Part shown: positions 22,401-34,552 of the stretch, in pieces
Layout of the letters: every line of letters begins with the position of its first letter
Numbering within the stretch: the first letter of the stretch is position 1
Assembly: GCF_000003195.3 (NCBI RefSeq)
Contig: NC_012877.2
Location: forward strand, 30,208,872 to 30,272,871
DNA: 64,000 nucleotides
Direction of reading: 5' to 3'
Source: Sorghum bicolor
Lineage: Eukaryota; Streptophyta; Magnoliopsida; Poales; Poaceae
The notes under the pieces: model-generated
What the model was told of the DNA's origin: nothing
Databases searched by the model: none
The model's input: the letters and a program-made list of their open reading frames with translations, nothing else
Translations under genes and position numbers: made by a program

Positions 22401-25400
22401 TTAGAAATATATTTGGAAATACCCGATAGAACTCCTAGATGACATGTGTCATATAGAATCTCACTTCGGTCTCTTTGGAGATAGTGTTAGTTTCGGTGCA
22501 AGATAGGTACACGGTTTGTGCCTAATGCACCATAGGCTAAGAAACTATTTTGGACGCACGCGATGGTACTCCTTGGTGAAGAGGCTCATGTGGAATCTTG
22601 GTTCTGTCTGTTTGGAGATAGTTCTAATATTGATGCAAGATAGGTGCACGGTTTGCATGGAACATACCATTTGTTCAGAAATCAAGTTGGACACACCCGA
22701 TGGAACTGTAGATGCACCCGATAGAACAAATAGATGAAGTGTATCATATGGAATCTCGCTTCATTCTAGTTGGAGATAGTATTAGTTTCGGTGCAAGATA
22801 GGTGCATGGTTTGTGTCCAGTGCACCATAGGCTTAGAAACCGTTGTGGAAGTTTCCGATGGTACTCCTAGCTGAAGAGGCTCAAGTGAAAGCTCGGTTCG
22901 GTCTATTTGGAGATAGTGCTAATCTTGATGAAAGATAGGTGTACGGTTTGCATGGAATGTACCATATTCTCAGAAATCAATTTGGATGCACCTGATAGAA
23001 CTTCTAGATCATGTGTGTCATATGGAATCTAGCTTCAATCTGTTTGGAGACAGTGTTAGTTTAGGTGCAAGATTGGTGCATGGTTTATGCATAATGCACT
23101 ATAGGCTCAGAAACCATTATGGAAGCACCCGATGATAATCCTAGGTGAAGAGGCTCAAGTGGAAGGTTGGTTCAATCTGTTTGGAGATAGTGCTAATCTT
23201 GATGCAAGATAGGTGCACGGTTTGCACGGAACATACCGTATGCAAAGAAATCCATTTAGACGCACCCCAATAGAACTCCTAGATGACATGTGTCATATAG
23301 AATCTCGCTTTGGTCTGTTTGGATACAGAGTTAGTTTTGGTGCGAGATAGGTACACAGTTTGCGCCTAATGCATCATAGGCTAAGAAACCATTTTGGATG
23401 CACCCGATGATACTCCTGGGTAAAGGGCCTCAAGTGGAAGCTCAGTTTGCTTTGTTTGGAGATAGTGCTAATCTTGATGCAAGATAGGTGCATGAATTGC
23501 ATCGAACGTACCATATGCTTAGAAATATATTTGGAATCACCAAATAGAACTCCTAGATCATGTGTGTCATATAGAATCTCACTTCGGTCTCTTTGGAGAT
23601 AGTGTTAGTTTTGGTGCAAGATAGGTACACGGTTTGTGCCAAATGCACCATAGGCTAAGAAACTATTTTGGGCACACGCGATGGTACTCCATGGTGAAGA
23701 GGCTCATGTGGAATCTTGGTTCTGTTTGTTTGGAGATAGTTCTAATATTGATGCAAGATAGGTGCACGGTTTGCATGGAACATACCATATGCTCATAAAT
23801 CTATTTGGACACACCCGATGGAACTGTAGATGCACCCGATGGAACTACTAGATGAAGTGTATCATATGGAATCTCGCCTCGGTCCAGTTGGAGATAGTAT
23901 TAGTTTCGGTACAAGATAGTTACATGGTTTGTGCCCAATGCACCATTGGCTCATAAATCATTGTGGAAGGTCCCGATGGTACTCCTAGGTGAAGAGACTC
24001 AAGTGAAAGCTCGGTTCGGTCTGTTTGGAGATGGTGTTAATCTTGATGAAAGATAGTTGTACGGTTTGCATGGAACATACCATATTCTCAGAAATCAATT
24101 TGGACGCACCCGATAGAACTCCTAGATCATGTGTGTCATATGGAATCTCGCTTCAATCTGTATGGAGATAGTGTTAGTTTAGGTGCAAGATTGGTGCATG
24201 GTTTGCGCATAATACACCATAGGCTCAGAAACCATTATGGAAGCACCCGATGATAATCCTAGGTGAAGAGGCTCAAGTGGAAGTTTGGTTCGATCTATTT
24301 GGAGATAGTGCTAATCTTGATGCAAGATAGGTGCACAGTTTGCATGGAACATACCATATGCTAAGAAATCTATTTGGACGCACCCCAATAGAACTCCCAG
24401 ATGACAAGTGTCATATAGAACCTTCCTTTGGTCTATTTGGAGAAAGAGGTAGTTTTGGTGCAAGATAGGTACACAGTTTGCGCCTAATGCATCATAGGCT
24501 AAGAAACCATTTTGGATGCACCCGATGATACTCATGGGTAAAGGGGCTCAAGTGGAAGCTCAGTTTGCTTTGTTTGGAGATAGTGCTAATCTTGATGCAA
24601 GATAGGTGCACGAATGGCATCGAACGTACCATATGCTTCGAAATATATTTGGAAGCACCCAATAGAACACCTAGATGATGTGTGTCATATAGAATCTCAC
24701 TTCGGTCTCTTGGAGATAGTGTTAGTTTCCGTCCAAGATAAGTACACGGTTTGTGCCTAATGGACCATAGGCTAAGAAACTATTTTGGACGCACGCGATG
24801 GTACTCCTAGTTGAAGAGGCTCAAGTGAAAGCTCGGTTCGGTCTGTTTGGAGATAGTGCTAATCTTGATGAAAGATAGTTGCACGCTTTGCATGGAACAT
24901 ACCATATGCTTAGAAATCAATTTGGACAAACGCGATGGAACTGTAGATGCACCCGATGGAACTACTAGATGAAGTGTATCATATGGAATCTCGCTTCGGT
25001 CCAGTTGGATATAGTATTAGTTTCGGTGCAAGATAGTTGCATGGTTTGTGCCCAGTGCACCATAGGCTCAGAAATCATTAAGGAAGTTCCCGATGGTACT
25101 CCTAGGTGAAGAGGCTCAAGTGAAAGCTCGGTTCGGTCTGTTTGGAGATAGTGCTAATCTTGATGAAAGATAGGTGTACGGTTTGCATGGAACGTACCAT
25201 ATTCTCAGAAATCAATTTGGACGCACCCGATAGAACTCCTAGATCATGTGTGTCATATGGAATCTCGCTTCAATCTGTTTGGAGACAGTGTTAGTTTAGG
25301 TGCAATATTGGTGCATGGTTTGCACATAATGCACCATAGGCTCAGAAACCATTATGGAAGCACTCGATGATAATCCTAGGTGAAGAGGCTCAAGTGGAAG

Positions 25401-26999
25401 GTCGGTTCGATCTGTTTGGAGAGACTGCTAATCTTGATGCAAGATATGTGCACAGTTTGTATGGAACATACCATATGCTAAGAAATCCATTTGGACGCAC
25501 CCCAATAGAACTCCTAGATGACATGTGTCAAATGAAATCTCGCTTCGGTCTATTTGGAGACAGAGTTAGTTTTGGTGCAAGATAGGTACACAGTTTGCGC
25601 CTAATGCATCATAGGCTAAGAAACCATTTTGGATGCACCCGATGATACTCCTAGGTAAAGGGGCTCAAGTGGAAGCTCAGTTTGCTTTTGTTTGGAGATA
25701 GTGCTAATGTTGATGCAAGATAGGTGCACGAATTGCATGGAACGTACCATATGCTTCGAAATATATTTGGAAGCACCCAATAGAACTCCTAGATGATATG
25801 TGTCGTATAGAATCTCACTTCGGTCTATTTGGAGATAGTGTTAGTTTCTCTGCAAGATAGGTACACGGTTTGTGCCTAATGCACCATAGGCTAAGAAACT
25901 ATTTTGGATGCACACGATGGTACTCCATGGTGAAGAGGCTCAAGTGGAATCTTGGTTCTGTCTGTTTGGAGATAGTTCTAATCTTGATGCAAGATAGGTG
26001 CACGGTTTGCATGGAACATACCATATGCTCAGAAATCAATTTGGACAAACCCGATGGAACTGTAGATGCACCCGATGGAACTACTAGATGTAGTGTATCA
26101 TATGGAATCTCGCTTCAGTCCTGTTAAAGATAGTATTAGTTTCAGTGCAAGATAGTTGCATGGTTTGTGCCCAGTGCACCATAGGCTTAGAAATCGTTGT
26201 GGAAGTTCCCGATGGTACTCCTAGGTGAAGAGGCTCAAGTGAAAGCTCGGTACGGTCTGTTTGGAGATAGTGCTAATCTTGATGAAAGATAGGTGTATGG
26301 TTTGCATGGAACGTACCATATTCATAGAAATCAATTTGGACGCACCCGATAGAACTCCTAGATCATGTGTGTCATATGGAATCTCGCTTCAATCTGTTTG
26401 GAGACAGTGTTAGTTTAGGTGCAAGATTTGTGCATGGTTGGCGCATAATGCACCATTGGCTCAGAAACCATTATGGAAGCACCCGATGATAATCCTAGGT
26501 GAAGAGGCTCAAGTGGAAGGTCGGTTCAATCTGTTTGGAGATAGTGCTAATCTAGATGCAAGATAGGTGCACGGTTTGCATGGAACATACCATATGCTAA
26601 GAAATCCATTTGGACGCACCCCAATAGAACTCCTAGATGACATGTGTCCTATGGAATCTCGCTTCGGTCTGTTTGGAGACAGAGTTAGTTTTGTTGCAAG
26701 ATAGGTACACAGTTTGCGCCTAATGCATCATAGGCTAAGAAACCATTTTGGATGCACCCGATGATACTCCAGGGTAAAGGGGCTCAAGTGGAAGCTTAGT
26801 TTGCTTTTGTTTGGAGATAGTGCTAATCTTGATGCAAGATAGGTGCATGAATTACATGGAACATACCATATGCTTTGAAATGTATTTGAAAGCACCCAAT
26901 AGAACTCCTAGATGACGTGTGTCATATAGAATCTCACTTCGGTCTCTTTGGAGATATTGTTAGTTTTGGCGCAATATAGGTACACGGTTTGTGCCTATT
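22397..26999 (+). repeat. 137-bp centromere-type satellite, first block, 8-monomer higher-order repeat
   Basis: Head-to-tail monomers are marked by a GCAAGATAGGT-like motif. Counting from its C, starts are 22499, 22636, 22794, 22931, 23068, 23205 and so on, with steps of 136-138 bp apart from one 158-bp position per cycle. The type-1 monomer recurs at 23205, 24323, 25440 and 26559, that is every 1118, 1117 and 1119 bp (eight monomers). The unit length equals that reported for the sorghum-group centromeric satellite; the family match is inferred from length and context. The block is cut at 26999 by insertion of element O (target copy CTATT, 26995-26999). Confidence 0.95.
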
Positions 27000-29241
27000 T
27001 GTCACACCCATATTTTAAGAACAAAATAGGATGCATAAAAGACTCATATGTGCCCCAGAAACAGTCGCACACATAAGTAGACAAATCTCAAATGTACCAT
27101 TGCAGTGTTTATTACATAGTGGAATAATAATAAATCACATAGTCTCATACAAAAATGATAGCATGAAGTAAACAACGCTCTCGACGGAAGCTCCACACAG
27201 GGACACTGTTGACTGGTTGACTCCAAGCCTAGTACTCATAACGGTAATCCTCATTCCAGTCATCTTCATTATCATATCCTGAGGTGTTGGGAAATTGCAA
27301 GAGTGAGCACATATCGTACTCAACAAGTATAACCAGGGGTTCACGAGGCTCAAATAGCGGACACTCGTATGACTGCATTTAGCTTTTAATAGTTGATAGC
27401 ATGTTTAATCATTGGATAGCAAATGTCAAGGTAGCATATTAAATCCCATAATCACATGATCAATGTATACAAGAATTAAGAATAACACATATAAACAACA
27501 TAATAAACCATCATTTATCATCATTAATCATGTTCATCCGTGTCCATCTATTCCGTCAGTTTTCCGGGCCGCCCGTATCCGTGGGCACGGCTAGTATACC
27601 AGATTTAACACTCTACAGAGGTTGTACATCTTTACCCATGAGTCGTGATTTACCCTTTCGCCCGAGGTGATCAGCCTCTTAACCCACTTCCAAGGAAGGT
27701 CGGCAGGGTTCACTATGAAGTCTTTCAAAGGTTTGTCTAACATGTTAGGGCCGCAAGGTTTCCTCTGCGCGCAGATATAGATACCCCCCTTCCAAATGGC
27801 ACAATGACGCGCAGCTTATACACATAAGGACAGGGGCTCGCACTATACCCAAAACGGTTCAGCCCCTCCGCCCTTTCGGGTAACCTCTAACAAGCTAGAA
27901 AAATTACTCATACTTGACTAAAGCCAGAGCCATATAGCCCTCATGGTTGTACATGTTGTCCCAGCTTTTGCCAAGGGATAAGTCCTTATGGAGGGTCAAG
28001 ATCAATCCAGCAAAAGCCAGAGTTCTTTCCACCCTTTATATTCAAGTTGCTAGAAAGCTTATTTTATTATTTATTGTATATTCAAATATTCTTGTTACAA
28101 GATCATGGATTAATAATCAAGCACTAGCAAGAACTACCAACTGCAGATCCAAAATAGGTAACAAGGAATCCAGGATAACAATCATCTATGATTTTGCTAA
28201 GGTCATCAAGGTGGACACATGCATATGATATATATTGTATTAATTGTGTATAGGTAACAAGGATGATCCCAAGTTATACTTGCCTTGATCAAAGCTCTCC
28301 TGAGCCTACTAGTCTTCAAAGGCTTGGTCTTGATCACCAACGTACGGCTCACCGTCTATTCCCAAACAGCAATCAACAACACGCAATCCAATGTAGACAA
28401 TCATACACGAAGCAAACAAGCTATTATTAGAACAATACACCAAACAGTAGTAAAACAAATATAAAAGTTTACCAAAATATTCTACGCAGCACTACGATCA
28501 CAGAAACGTAAAGTTCACGAAAATCGAAATTAAAACGGAGAAGTTATGCATTTTCCAAGATTTCCTATAGAGAAGTAATTAATTAAATGCTACTGCAGAA
28601 TTAAAAAGTTTCAAAACAGTAAACTAATACTTCTAACATGTAGATATCGTAAATACGAATCTAACGAAATTTGAATGGACAAAAACGGAGTTAAAATGAG
28701 TATTTTATGACCAAATCAATTTCAATGGCAAAACGGTAAATAACAGAAAGCGTATTTTCACCTAAACCGAACCAGAATACGCTTTTAGAAAATGAAAGCG
28801 TAAATCGGAAATACGCAAAGGGACCGCGGGTTAATTTGTAAAAGAAAGCAGAGACTCTTTAGAAAGATTTCCAGCCAAAGAGGTATCTTTGTTTCTGAGC
28901 CGTCGATCTCCAAACGGACGGTCCAGGGCGCTCCCAGGGGGCAGCGGCGGGCCGGCGGCCGGCTCCCTGCTACGGCGCAGTGGTGGCCATGGCCGGAGCC
29001 CTCGAAGCTCACCGGCGCCGCTGATCTTCCGTTTCCGGTCGCTAGGGATCAAAAGAAAAACGCCGGGCGGAAGAGAAGCTCACCCCGAGCTCACCTATGG
29101 GGTCGGCTCGGCCTGGGAAGGAGCAGAGAGGGTTGGCGAGCTCCGAGCTCTCGGCGAGATCGCGACCTTGAAGAAAACGGCAGCTAGGGTTGCTAAATCG
29201 TGCGGAGATACAAAGGGGTAGCTGCAGGGTTGGGGAGGACA

Positions 29242-29248
29242 TTTTATA
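29242..29248 (-). promoter_or_regulatory. TATA box in left O LTR
   Basis: The minus strand reads TATAAAA just outside the GC-rich block. The same site in the right LTR is 48950-48956. Confidence 0.55.
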
Positions 29249-29333
29249 TCGCTCGGTTGACGCATTAGGCAAGGAATATCCCGCGGATTTTGAGATTGAG
29301 TCGGTCGGGGGGGAAGGAAATCTTTCTCGGTCA

Positions 29334-30221
29334 TGATGAGGACATGAGTACCATCAATAGAAGAGGACAAGCTTGAGTTGAGGACGACTCAAATGCAAGA
29401 AGGGGAGGATGATGAGGACATGAGCACCATCAATACATCCACGCCTCAGATTCATATGCATGATAACTCAACTATCTAGAATAATGAGGAGGAACTGCAA
29501 GGAAGCATATTCGCGATGGGCTAAATTTGGACTGCAGAAGGGTCTCAACTTGTGGTGGCCACCAAGACTACATACTGTGACCGATTTTGATGTTCAAATA
29601 CACGGTGGAAAGCTTATGAAGTCTATTTTCACCTGGATCCAGTCGCATGTCCATATCTATAATGAGGCGGCCGCAATCGTCGAGTTACTCCAGAGACCTT
29701 TCTGTGGACAGCTTCATTCAATAAGAAACTCCATGCATGCATGATATGGATATTATTGTTTTCTATTGTTTTTAGTGAGTCGAGGGATTAGCACCGCACA
29801 CTCTGGTTGCTCTCTCTTGTACATAAAGGCCTCTACAGCCAGAGACAGAAGGCGGGTTTTGTTTTCTTGTAAGTTTAGCCATTGCTACTTCCTTGTAGAC
29901 GCATGTGTCGACTAGACCATCCGTTCTACTTGATTCAAAACCCCATATTGTTATCGTGATTCATATCATATCCTTCTTGTATTATTTGGCAATTGAGTGC
30001 CTGTTCTATCTATTCTTGCATGTTCTTCGATTGCGTACAGGAATTACCGTAGTGGTTTGGTTGGTCGTGATCAACAACATCGTGATCAACCGCTGGAATT
30101 GGTGTATCGATCACTAAGGCGCAGCATCCTTGGACGGTTGTAGTCGGATCGTGAACGTCGCTCTAGAGAGATCGAAGTTATCCATCTCCACCGAAAGACC
30201 GGGACACCCTCGTTCTTATTA
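29334..30221 (+). repeat. 5' LTR of NA (888 bp)
   Basis: It starts TGATGAGGACATGAG and ends GTTCTTATTA. The first 76 bp form a module whose start repeats at 29410, so the LTR carries two LTR-start-like sequences. Short reading frames here are chance. Confidence 0.9.
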
Positions 30222-30223
30222 AG

Positions 30224-30235
30224 TGGTATCAGAGC
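30224..30235 (+). promoter_or_regulatory. Primer-binding site of NA
   Basis: TGGTATCAGAGC, an exact match to the usual plant initiator tRNA-Met PBS, two bases after the LTR end. Confidence 0.92.
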
Positions 30236-31474
30236 TCAAGGTTTCATCGGTGAGAGAATTTAGTTTGCATTTTTTTCCTATTGCCTAGAAAAAGCCAAGA
30301 AAAATAGTACTTTCATTTCTATCATCCTATAGAACCTTTGAGCCTTTTACTAGTACTACTTAGTTCAGGCTTGTTGTGTTTGATTTACATCGGTTGAGTC
30401 GAGTTGCTGGTCTTAGGTTTAGACTTTTAGAGTTTCGAGTTTTTGTCACGTTTTAGTCATTGCCCATCGTATAATCTCCGCTGCAATCACTATTACCATA
30501 TACATTTGGACTACACTATATATCTGAACTACCATCACCATCCTACTTGGGCACCGTGTAAACTCCATCCACCACTCTCTTTTCACTCATGCGCACCATA
30601 TATTTTTAGGCCATTGCATGCACATTTTCATTTCCATCCATGAGCAACCTATTCTTACTCACTGCCACCTGCATGTTCCTTTCTTCCATTCATACATCCT
30701 ATTGTAAGCGCTCTTGCACATTCTATAATCAGCATCCTATTTTTAATCAGCATCCTATTGCAACCACTAGATTCATTCCACTCTTGGGCATCTAATTTTA
30801 GAACATTGCATCCTTGTCCACTTCATGCGCATCCTTTTGCCTCTCCTCCACTCTTCTTTCACATTCTATTTTTCTCATCCCCGTTGCAATCAGTGTTACT
30901 GCAGCATCATATCACCATCATAATCTGCTAGTTGTATTTTTGTTACACTAAAGACATTGTGTGTTTTCTGAAATCTAATCCATCAAGATTCAGATTTATT
31001 TTAGTTGAGCAAAGTAGGAAAAAAAACAGAAAGAAACAAAAAAATATCAGAAAAAAAAGAAAAGAAAAAGGAAAGAAAAGAAAAAAAAAGGAAAGAAAAG
31101 AAAGGAAGAGGAAAAGAAGGGAAGTTATCTCTCGTTGTTCTTATTATTCTTGCGATATTGTGACTTCATTTGTGCCTAGGCTCGCGTCTCTAGCACGGTC
31201 TAGCCTAGGACCAGCACAGTGCCACCGTTGAATGATTTCTCAACATGCTTTTGTGACTAATGTGCTAGTACTTCCTTGTGCAATAGATAGAGCCATCCTA
31301 TAACTCCACATATCAGACTACAACTTGACAAGTGTTGTTGCTGCAGCGTTGATACACCATTTTCTAGGTTTTCTGACTTGTTGGTTCCTGCCACCTCCTG
31401 TTTCGCTTGGTAAGAACTTGTGAGAACTTGTTTGCATAGGGTGAGAGTGAAATAATTAAAACAACCACATCCTT
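30236..31474 (+). other. NA leader region
   Basis: Noncoding. It is pyrimidine- and AT-rich up to about 31000, then has a purine-rich, low-complexity run (A/G only over most of 31014-31118). No gene seen. Confidence 0.7.
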
Positions 31475-32866
31475 GTGGTTGATAGGAGCATAAAGATCAT
31501 TGCGTATGTCTCTTGTTTTGTTCTAATCATGGCAGGAATCCACGTAGAAACAAGCGATAATCAGATTGCATGTTCACATCACTTTGCTAAAGGTGTGGCA
31601 AGTGATAAGTATGGCACTCATGAGGTATGTGATGTTTTGCTAGATGAAATAAAATCTGCATTACCTTATTTTGAAGGAAATTGTGATCCACATGCATATA
31701 TTAAATGGGAGCTAAATGTAGACAATGAATTTAAAAAGCATAATCTATCTGAAAGCCAAAAGATTAGAGTTGCTTCCAGTGTTCTTACTGAGTATGCTTT
31801 AAGTTCATGGAAATACCTTTGTAGATTTCATAAAGCTCCTCAAACATGGAAAGATGTGAAAAGACATTTTAGAGATGTTTTTGTCCATGAGTACTATTCT
31901 GAAATTTTGTTTGAAAAACTACAATCTATAAAGCAAGAAAACAAAACCGTAGCGGAATATTTGGATAAACTAAAATTGTGTGTGCTGCGATGTGGATTAG
32001 AAGAAACTGATGAACTTTTGGAACATAGATTTCTGCAGGGTCTTAATGTAGAAATTTAGAACATTCTTGTTGATAAGTATTATAACACCTTTGATGAATT
32101 GTTTGATCTTGCTTGTGAGTTAGAAAGGGATCTCACAAGTATTATAGAAGTACGTGTTTCTCCTATTACTAACAATTTGCAGCAACAAGAAGACAACATA
32201 CACATGGAAAGCGTGCAACTTGAGATACTAGATGAGTCATTTAAAGAGAGCGTAAATCTAGCTGCACCCACACCATTTCAACACAGCATCAAAGGTAAAT
32301 TAGATGGTGGTAACATAAATCAAGGTGACCTTGCATTAGATGAGCTGCATTTGTCCAATAATGCTGCTAATTTAGAGAAAACAATTATGGAACCAATTAC
32401 TAATTTTCCTTTGTCAAACTTCGATATTCCTGATGTTCCTAGTGACAAAGAAGAGTTGTGCAATAGTGCATCACCTATATCCATGCCACAACTAGTATAC
32501 AAAGAAAAGAATTTTGAATCAATGAGTGTCGAATTCAAGCATGTTATTAATATTGTAAATGAAAATGAAGAAGCTCAATTGTTGTCATCTTTACATATAA
32601 TGGGGTACATTGAATTCGATGATCTTTGTGAGCTTAGCTATTTAGAGAATAATCAGTTTTCTAGATTTGAATTGTCATGCTCTTCCAATGTTAGTTTTCA
32701 TGCAATTGGCAAATATAATTATGCAACGGAGTATATGGTACACCGAATTTACATTTATTCAAACATAAAATCTCCTTTTATTGTGAAACAATATGACCAA
32801 CTAGAAGTGTGCAATAACCATAACCATGTCATGGCGGGTTTGCCTAGTTTTATTATGATGGAATAG
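31475..32866 (+). pseudogene. NA gag-like protein with an in-frame TAG
   Basis: One frame of about 464 codons with a single internal stop, TAG at 32057-32059. The likely start is ATG 31475 or the internal ATG at 31529 (MAGIHVET). The N-terminal half is a retrotransposon gag domain (YFEGNCDPHAYIKWE, KVASS-like block, WKDVKRHFRDVF, VAEYLDKLKLCVLRCG, LEHRFLQGL). The C-terminal part (GYIEFDDLCELSYLE, FHAIGKYNYATEYMVHRIYIY) is one I cannot assign; it has no CCHC knuckle and no retropepsin motif. The stop falls where VEI is followed by NILVDKYYN, so a Gln codon is a possible ancestor. Gag would package NA RNA if the stop is recent or suppressed, which I cannot tell. Confidence 0.8.
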
Positions 32867-33081
32867 GGCAAGTATCAAGCAGGAGAGCAAGGTTCATCAA
32901 TTCTGACAACACATGCTCCACCAATGATTAAACCGAGGACGGTTTGCTGTCGAGAAGGGGAGAATGATGAGGACATCACCTGCTCCGTAATACTTACATG
33001 GATCAGGAGAATATTTGATTGCATATTGAAAGTATGGATGGTGAATGAAATTGATTGGGGACCATTATGCCTTACTTGGGA

Positions 33082-33131
33082 GAAGAGGACAAGCTTGAGT
33101 CGAGGACGACTCAAATGCAAGAAGGAGAGGA
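33082..33131 (+). promoter_or_regulatory. Purine tract and LTR-like module before the NA 3' LTR
   Basis: 33119-33131 is AAGAAGGAGAGGA, the plus-strand primer site directly before the LTR. The whole 50-bp stretch repeats inside each LTR (for example 33158-33207), where it is followed by a second LTR-start-like sequence. Confidence 0.85.
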
Positions 33132-34019
33132 TGATGAGGACATGAGTACCATCAATAGAAGAGGACAAGCTTGAGTCGAGGACGACTCAAATGCAAGAAG
33201 GGGAGGATGATGAGGACATGAGCACCATCAATACATCCACGCCTCAGATTCATATGCATGATAACTCAACTATCTAGAATAATGAGGAGGAACCGCAAGG
33301 AAGCATATTCGCGATGGGCTAAATTTGGACTGCAGAAGGGTCTCAACTTGTGGTGGCCACCAAGACTACATACGGTGACCGATTTTGATGTTCAAATACA
33401 CGGCGGAAAGCTTATGAAGTCTATTTTCACATGGATCCAGTCCCATGTCCATATCTATAATGAGGCGGCCGCAATCGTCGAGTTACTCCAGAGACCTTTC
33501 TGTGGACAGCTTCATTCAATAAGAAACTCCATGCATGCATGATATGGATATTATTGTTTTCTTTTGTTTTTAGTGAGTCGAGGGATTAGCACCGCACACT
33601 CTGGTTGCTCTCTCTTGTACATAAAGGCTTCTACAGCCAGAGACAGAAGGCGGGTTTTGTTTTGTTGTAAGTTTAGCCATTGCTACTTCCTTGTAGACGC
33701 ATGTGTCGACTAGACCATCCGTTCTACTTGATTCAAAACCCCATATTGTTATTGTGATTCATATCAGATCCTTCTTGTATTATTTGGCAATTGAGTGCCT
33801 GTTCTATCTATTCTTGCATGTTCTTCGATTGCATGCAGGAATTACCGTAGTGGTTTGGTTGGTCGTGATCAACAAGATCGTGATCAACCGCTGGAATTGG
33901 TGTATCGATCGCTAAGGCGCAGCGTCCTTGGACGGTTGTAGTCGGATCATGAACGTCGCTCCAGAGAGATCGAAGTTATCCATCTCCACCGAAAGATCAG
34001 GACACCCTCGTTCTTAGTA
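33132..34019 (+). repeat. 3' LTR of NA (888 bp)
   Basis: Same length as the 5' LTR, with about 21 differences by eye. It ends GTTCTTAGTA directly before GGTCA. A second LTR-start-like sequence is at 33208. Confidence 0.92.
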
Positions 34020-34507
34020 GGTCAAGCGCGAGGAAGGAGAAGGTTATGCCACTCGGCGGCCCCGCACGTCAGCGACCAGGAGGAGGGGCCCGGCTGCCAG
34101 AGACCAAGAGAAAGAGAAGGGGGGAGGGGGGCGCGCGGCTGCTCGGCTTGGGCCGCGGCTTGCTGGGCTGCGGGGGAGGGGCAGCAGGCCAGAGAGGGGG
34201 GGCTGGGCCGCGCTCGGCCGAGGGGAGAGGGGGAGAGGGGTTTGGCTGGGGGGTTTTCCTTTTTTCCTTTTTTTAATCTCTTTTCTATAACTTTTTGAGA
34301 AGAGTTTTTAAATCCTTTTGTAGACAAAACAAAACACACAGGAGAATAAATAAATCTCAGCATGAATGCACAACCATGTTTCTAAATTTATGGTGAATTT
34401 TAATTTCAACAAAAATTATTTATTTACTATATTAAATGCTCACAAAAATACTTAAATAAAGCCAATTAAACCCTATTAATTGAATTTCGAATTTTGGGTG
34501 TTACAAA

Positions 34508-34520
34508 CTCTACCCCCCTT
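34508..34520 (-). promoter_or_regulatory. Polypurine tract of O
   Basis: The plus strand CTCTACCCCCCTT, two bases inside the LTR end, is a purine run on the minus strand. Confidence 0.8.
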
Positions 34521-34552
34521 AAAAGAATCTCGTCCTCGAGATTGAGCGGAAC

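Larger units (their letters stand above)
29334..34019 (+). mobile_element. NA: gag-only non-autonomous LTR retrotransposon
   Basis: The flanking duplication GGTCA is at 29329-29333 and 34020-34024. The two LTRs are 888 bp each (29334-30221 and 33132-34019) and differ at about 21 sites by eye. An initiator tRNA-Met PBS follows the first LTR and a purine run precedes the second. The internal part of about 2.9 kb codes only for a gag-like protein; I see no protease, RT, RNase H or integrase. It must depend on enzymes from another element. The LTR ends are TG ... TA rather than the usual TG ... CA. Confidence 0.93.
27000..34505 (-). repeat. 3' LTR of O, split by element NA
   Basis: The LTR sequence is 27000-29333 and 34025-34505, about 2815 bp without NA and its target copy. 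It matches 46818-49401 with scattered substitutions. It keeps about 110 bp at roughly 27290-27400 and about 110 bp at roughly 34090-34205 that are missing from the right LTR. A GC-rich block is at 28890-29230. No gene is present. Confidence 0.93.

Noticed and set aside
22397..26999. Regular repeats considered as a CRISPR array
   Set aside because: Monomers are contiguous at 137 bp with no unique spacers, and the context is a plant genome.
22397..26999. Short frames in the satellite (for example 25367-25585, 53572-53787)
   Set aside because: They recur only because the monomers recur, and are often cut by stops in neighbouring copies. No coding signal.
22397..26999. CENP-B box in the monomers
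   Set aside because: I looked for the TTCG....A..CGGG pattern and found no convincing match in m1-m8; the TTCGGTCTGTTTGG stretch does not fit.
28889..29221. Open frames in the GC-rich blocks of the O LTRs (also 48597-48968)
   Set aside because: The frame is not kept between the two LTRs (different ends). GC-rich DNA lacks stop codons by chance. It is promoter-proximal LTR sequence.
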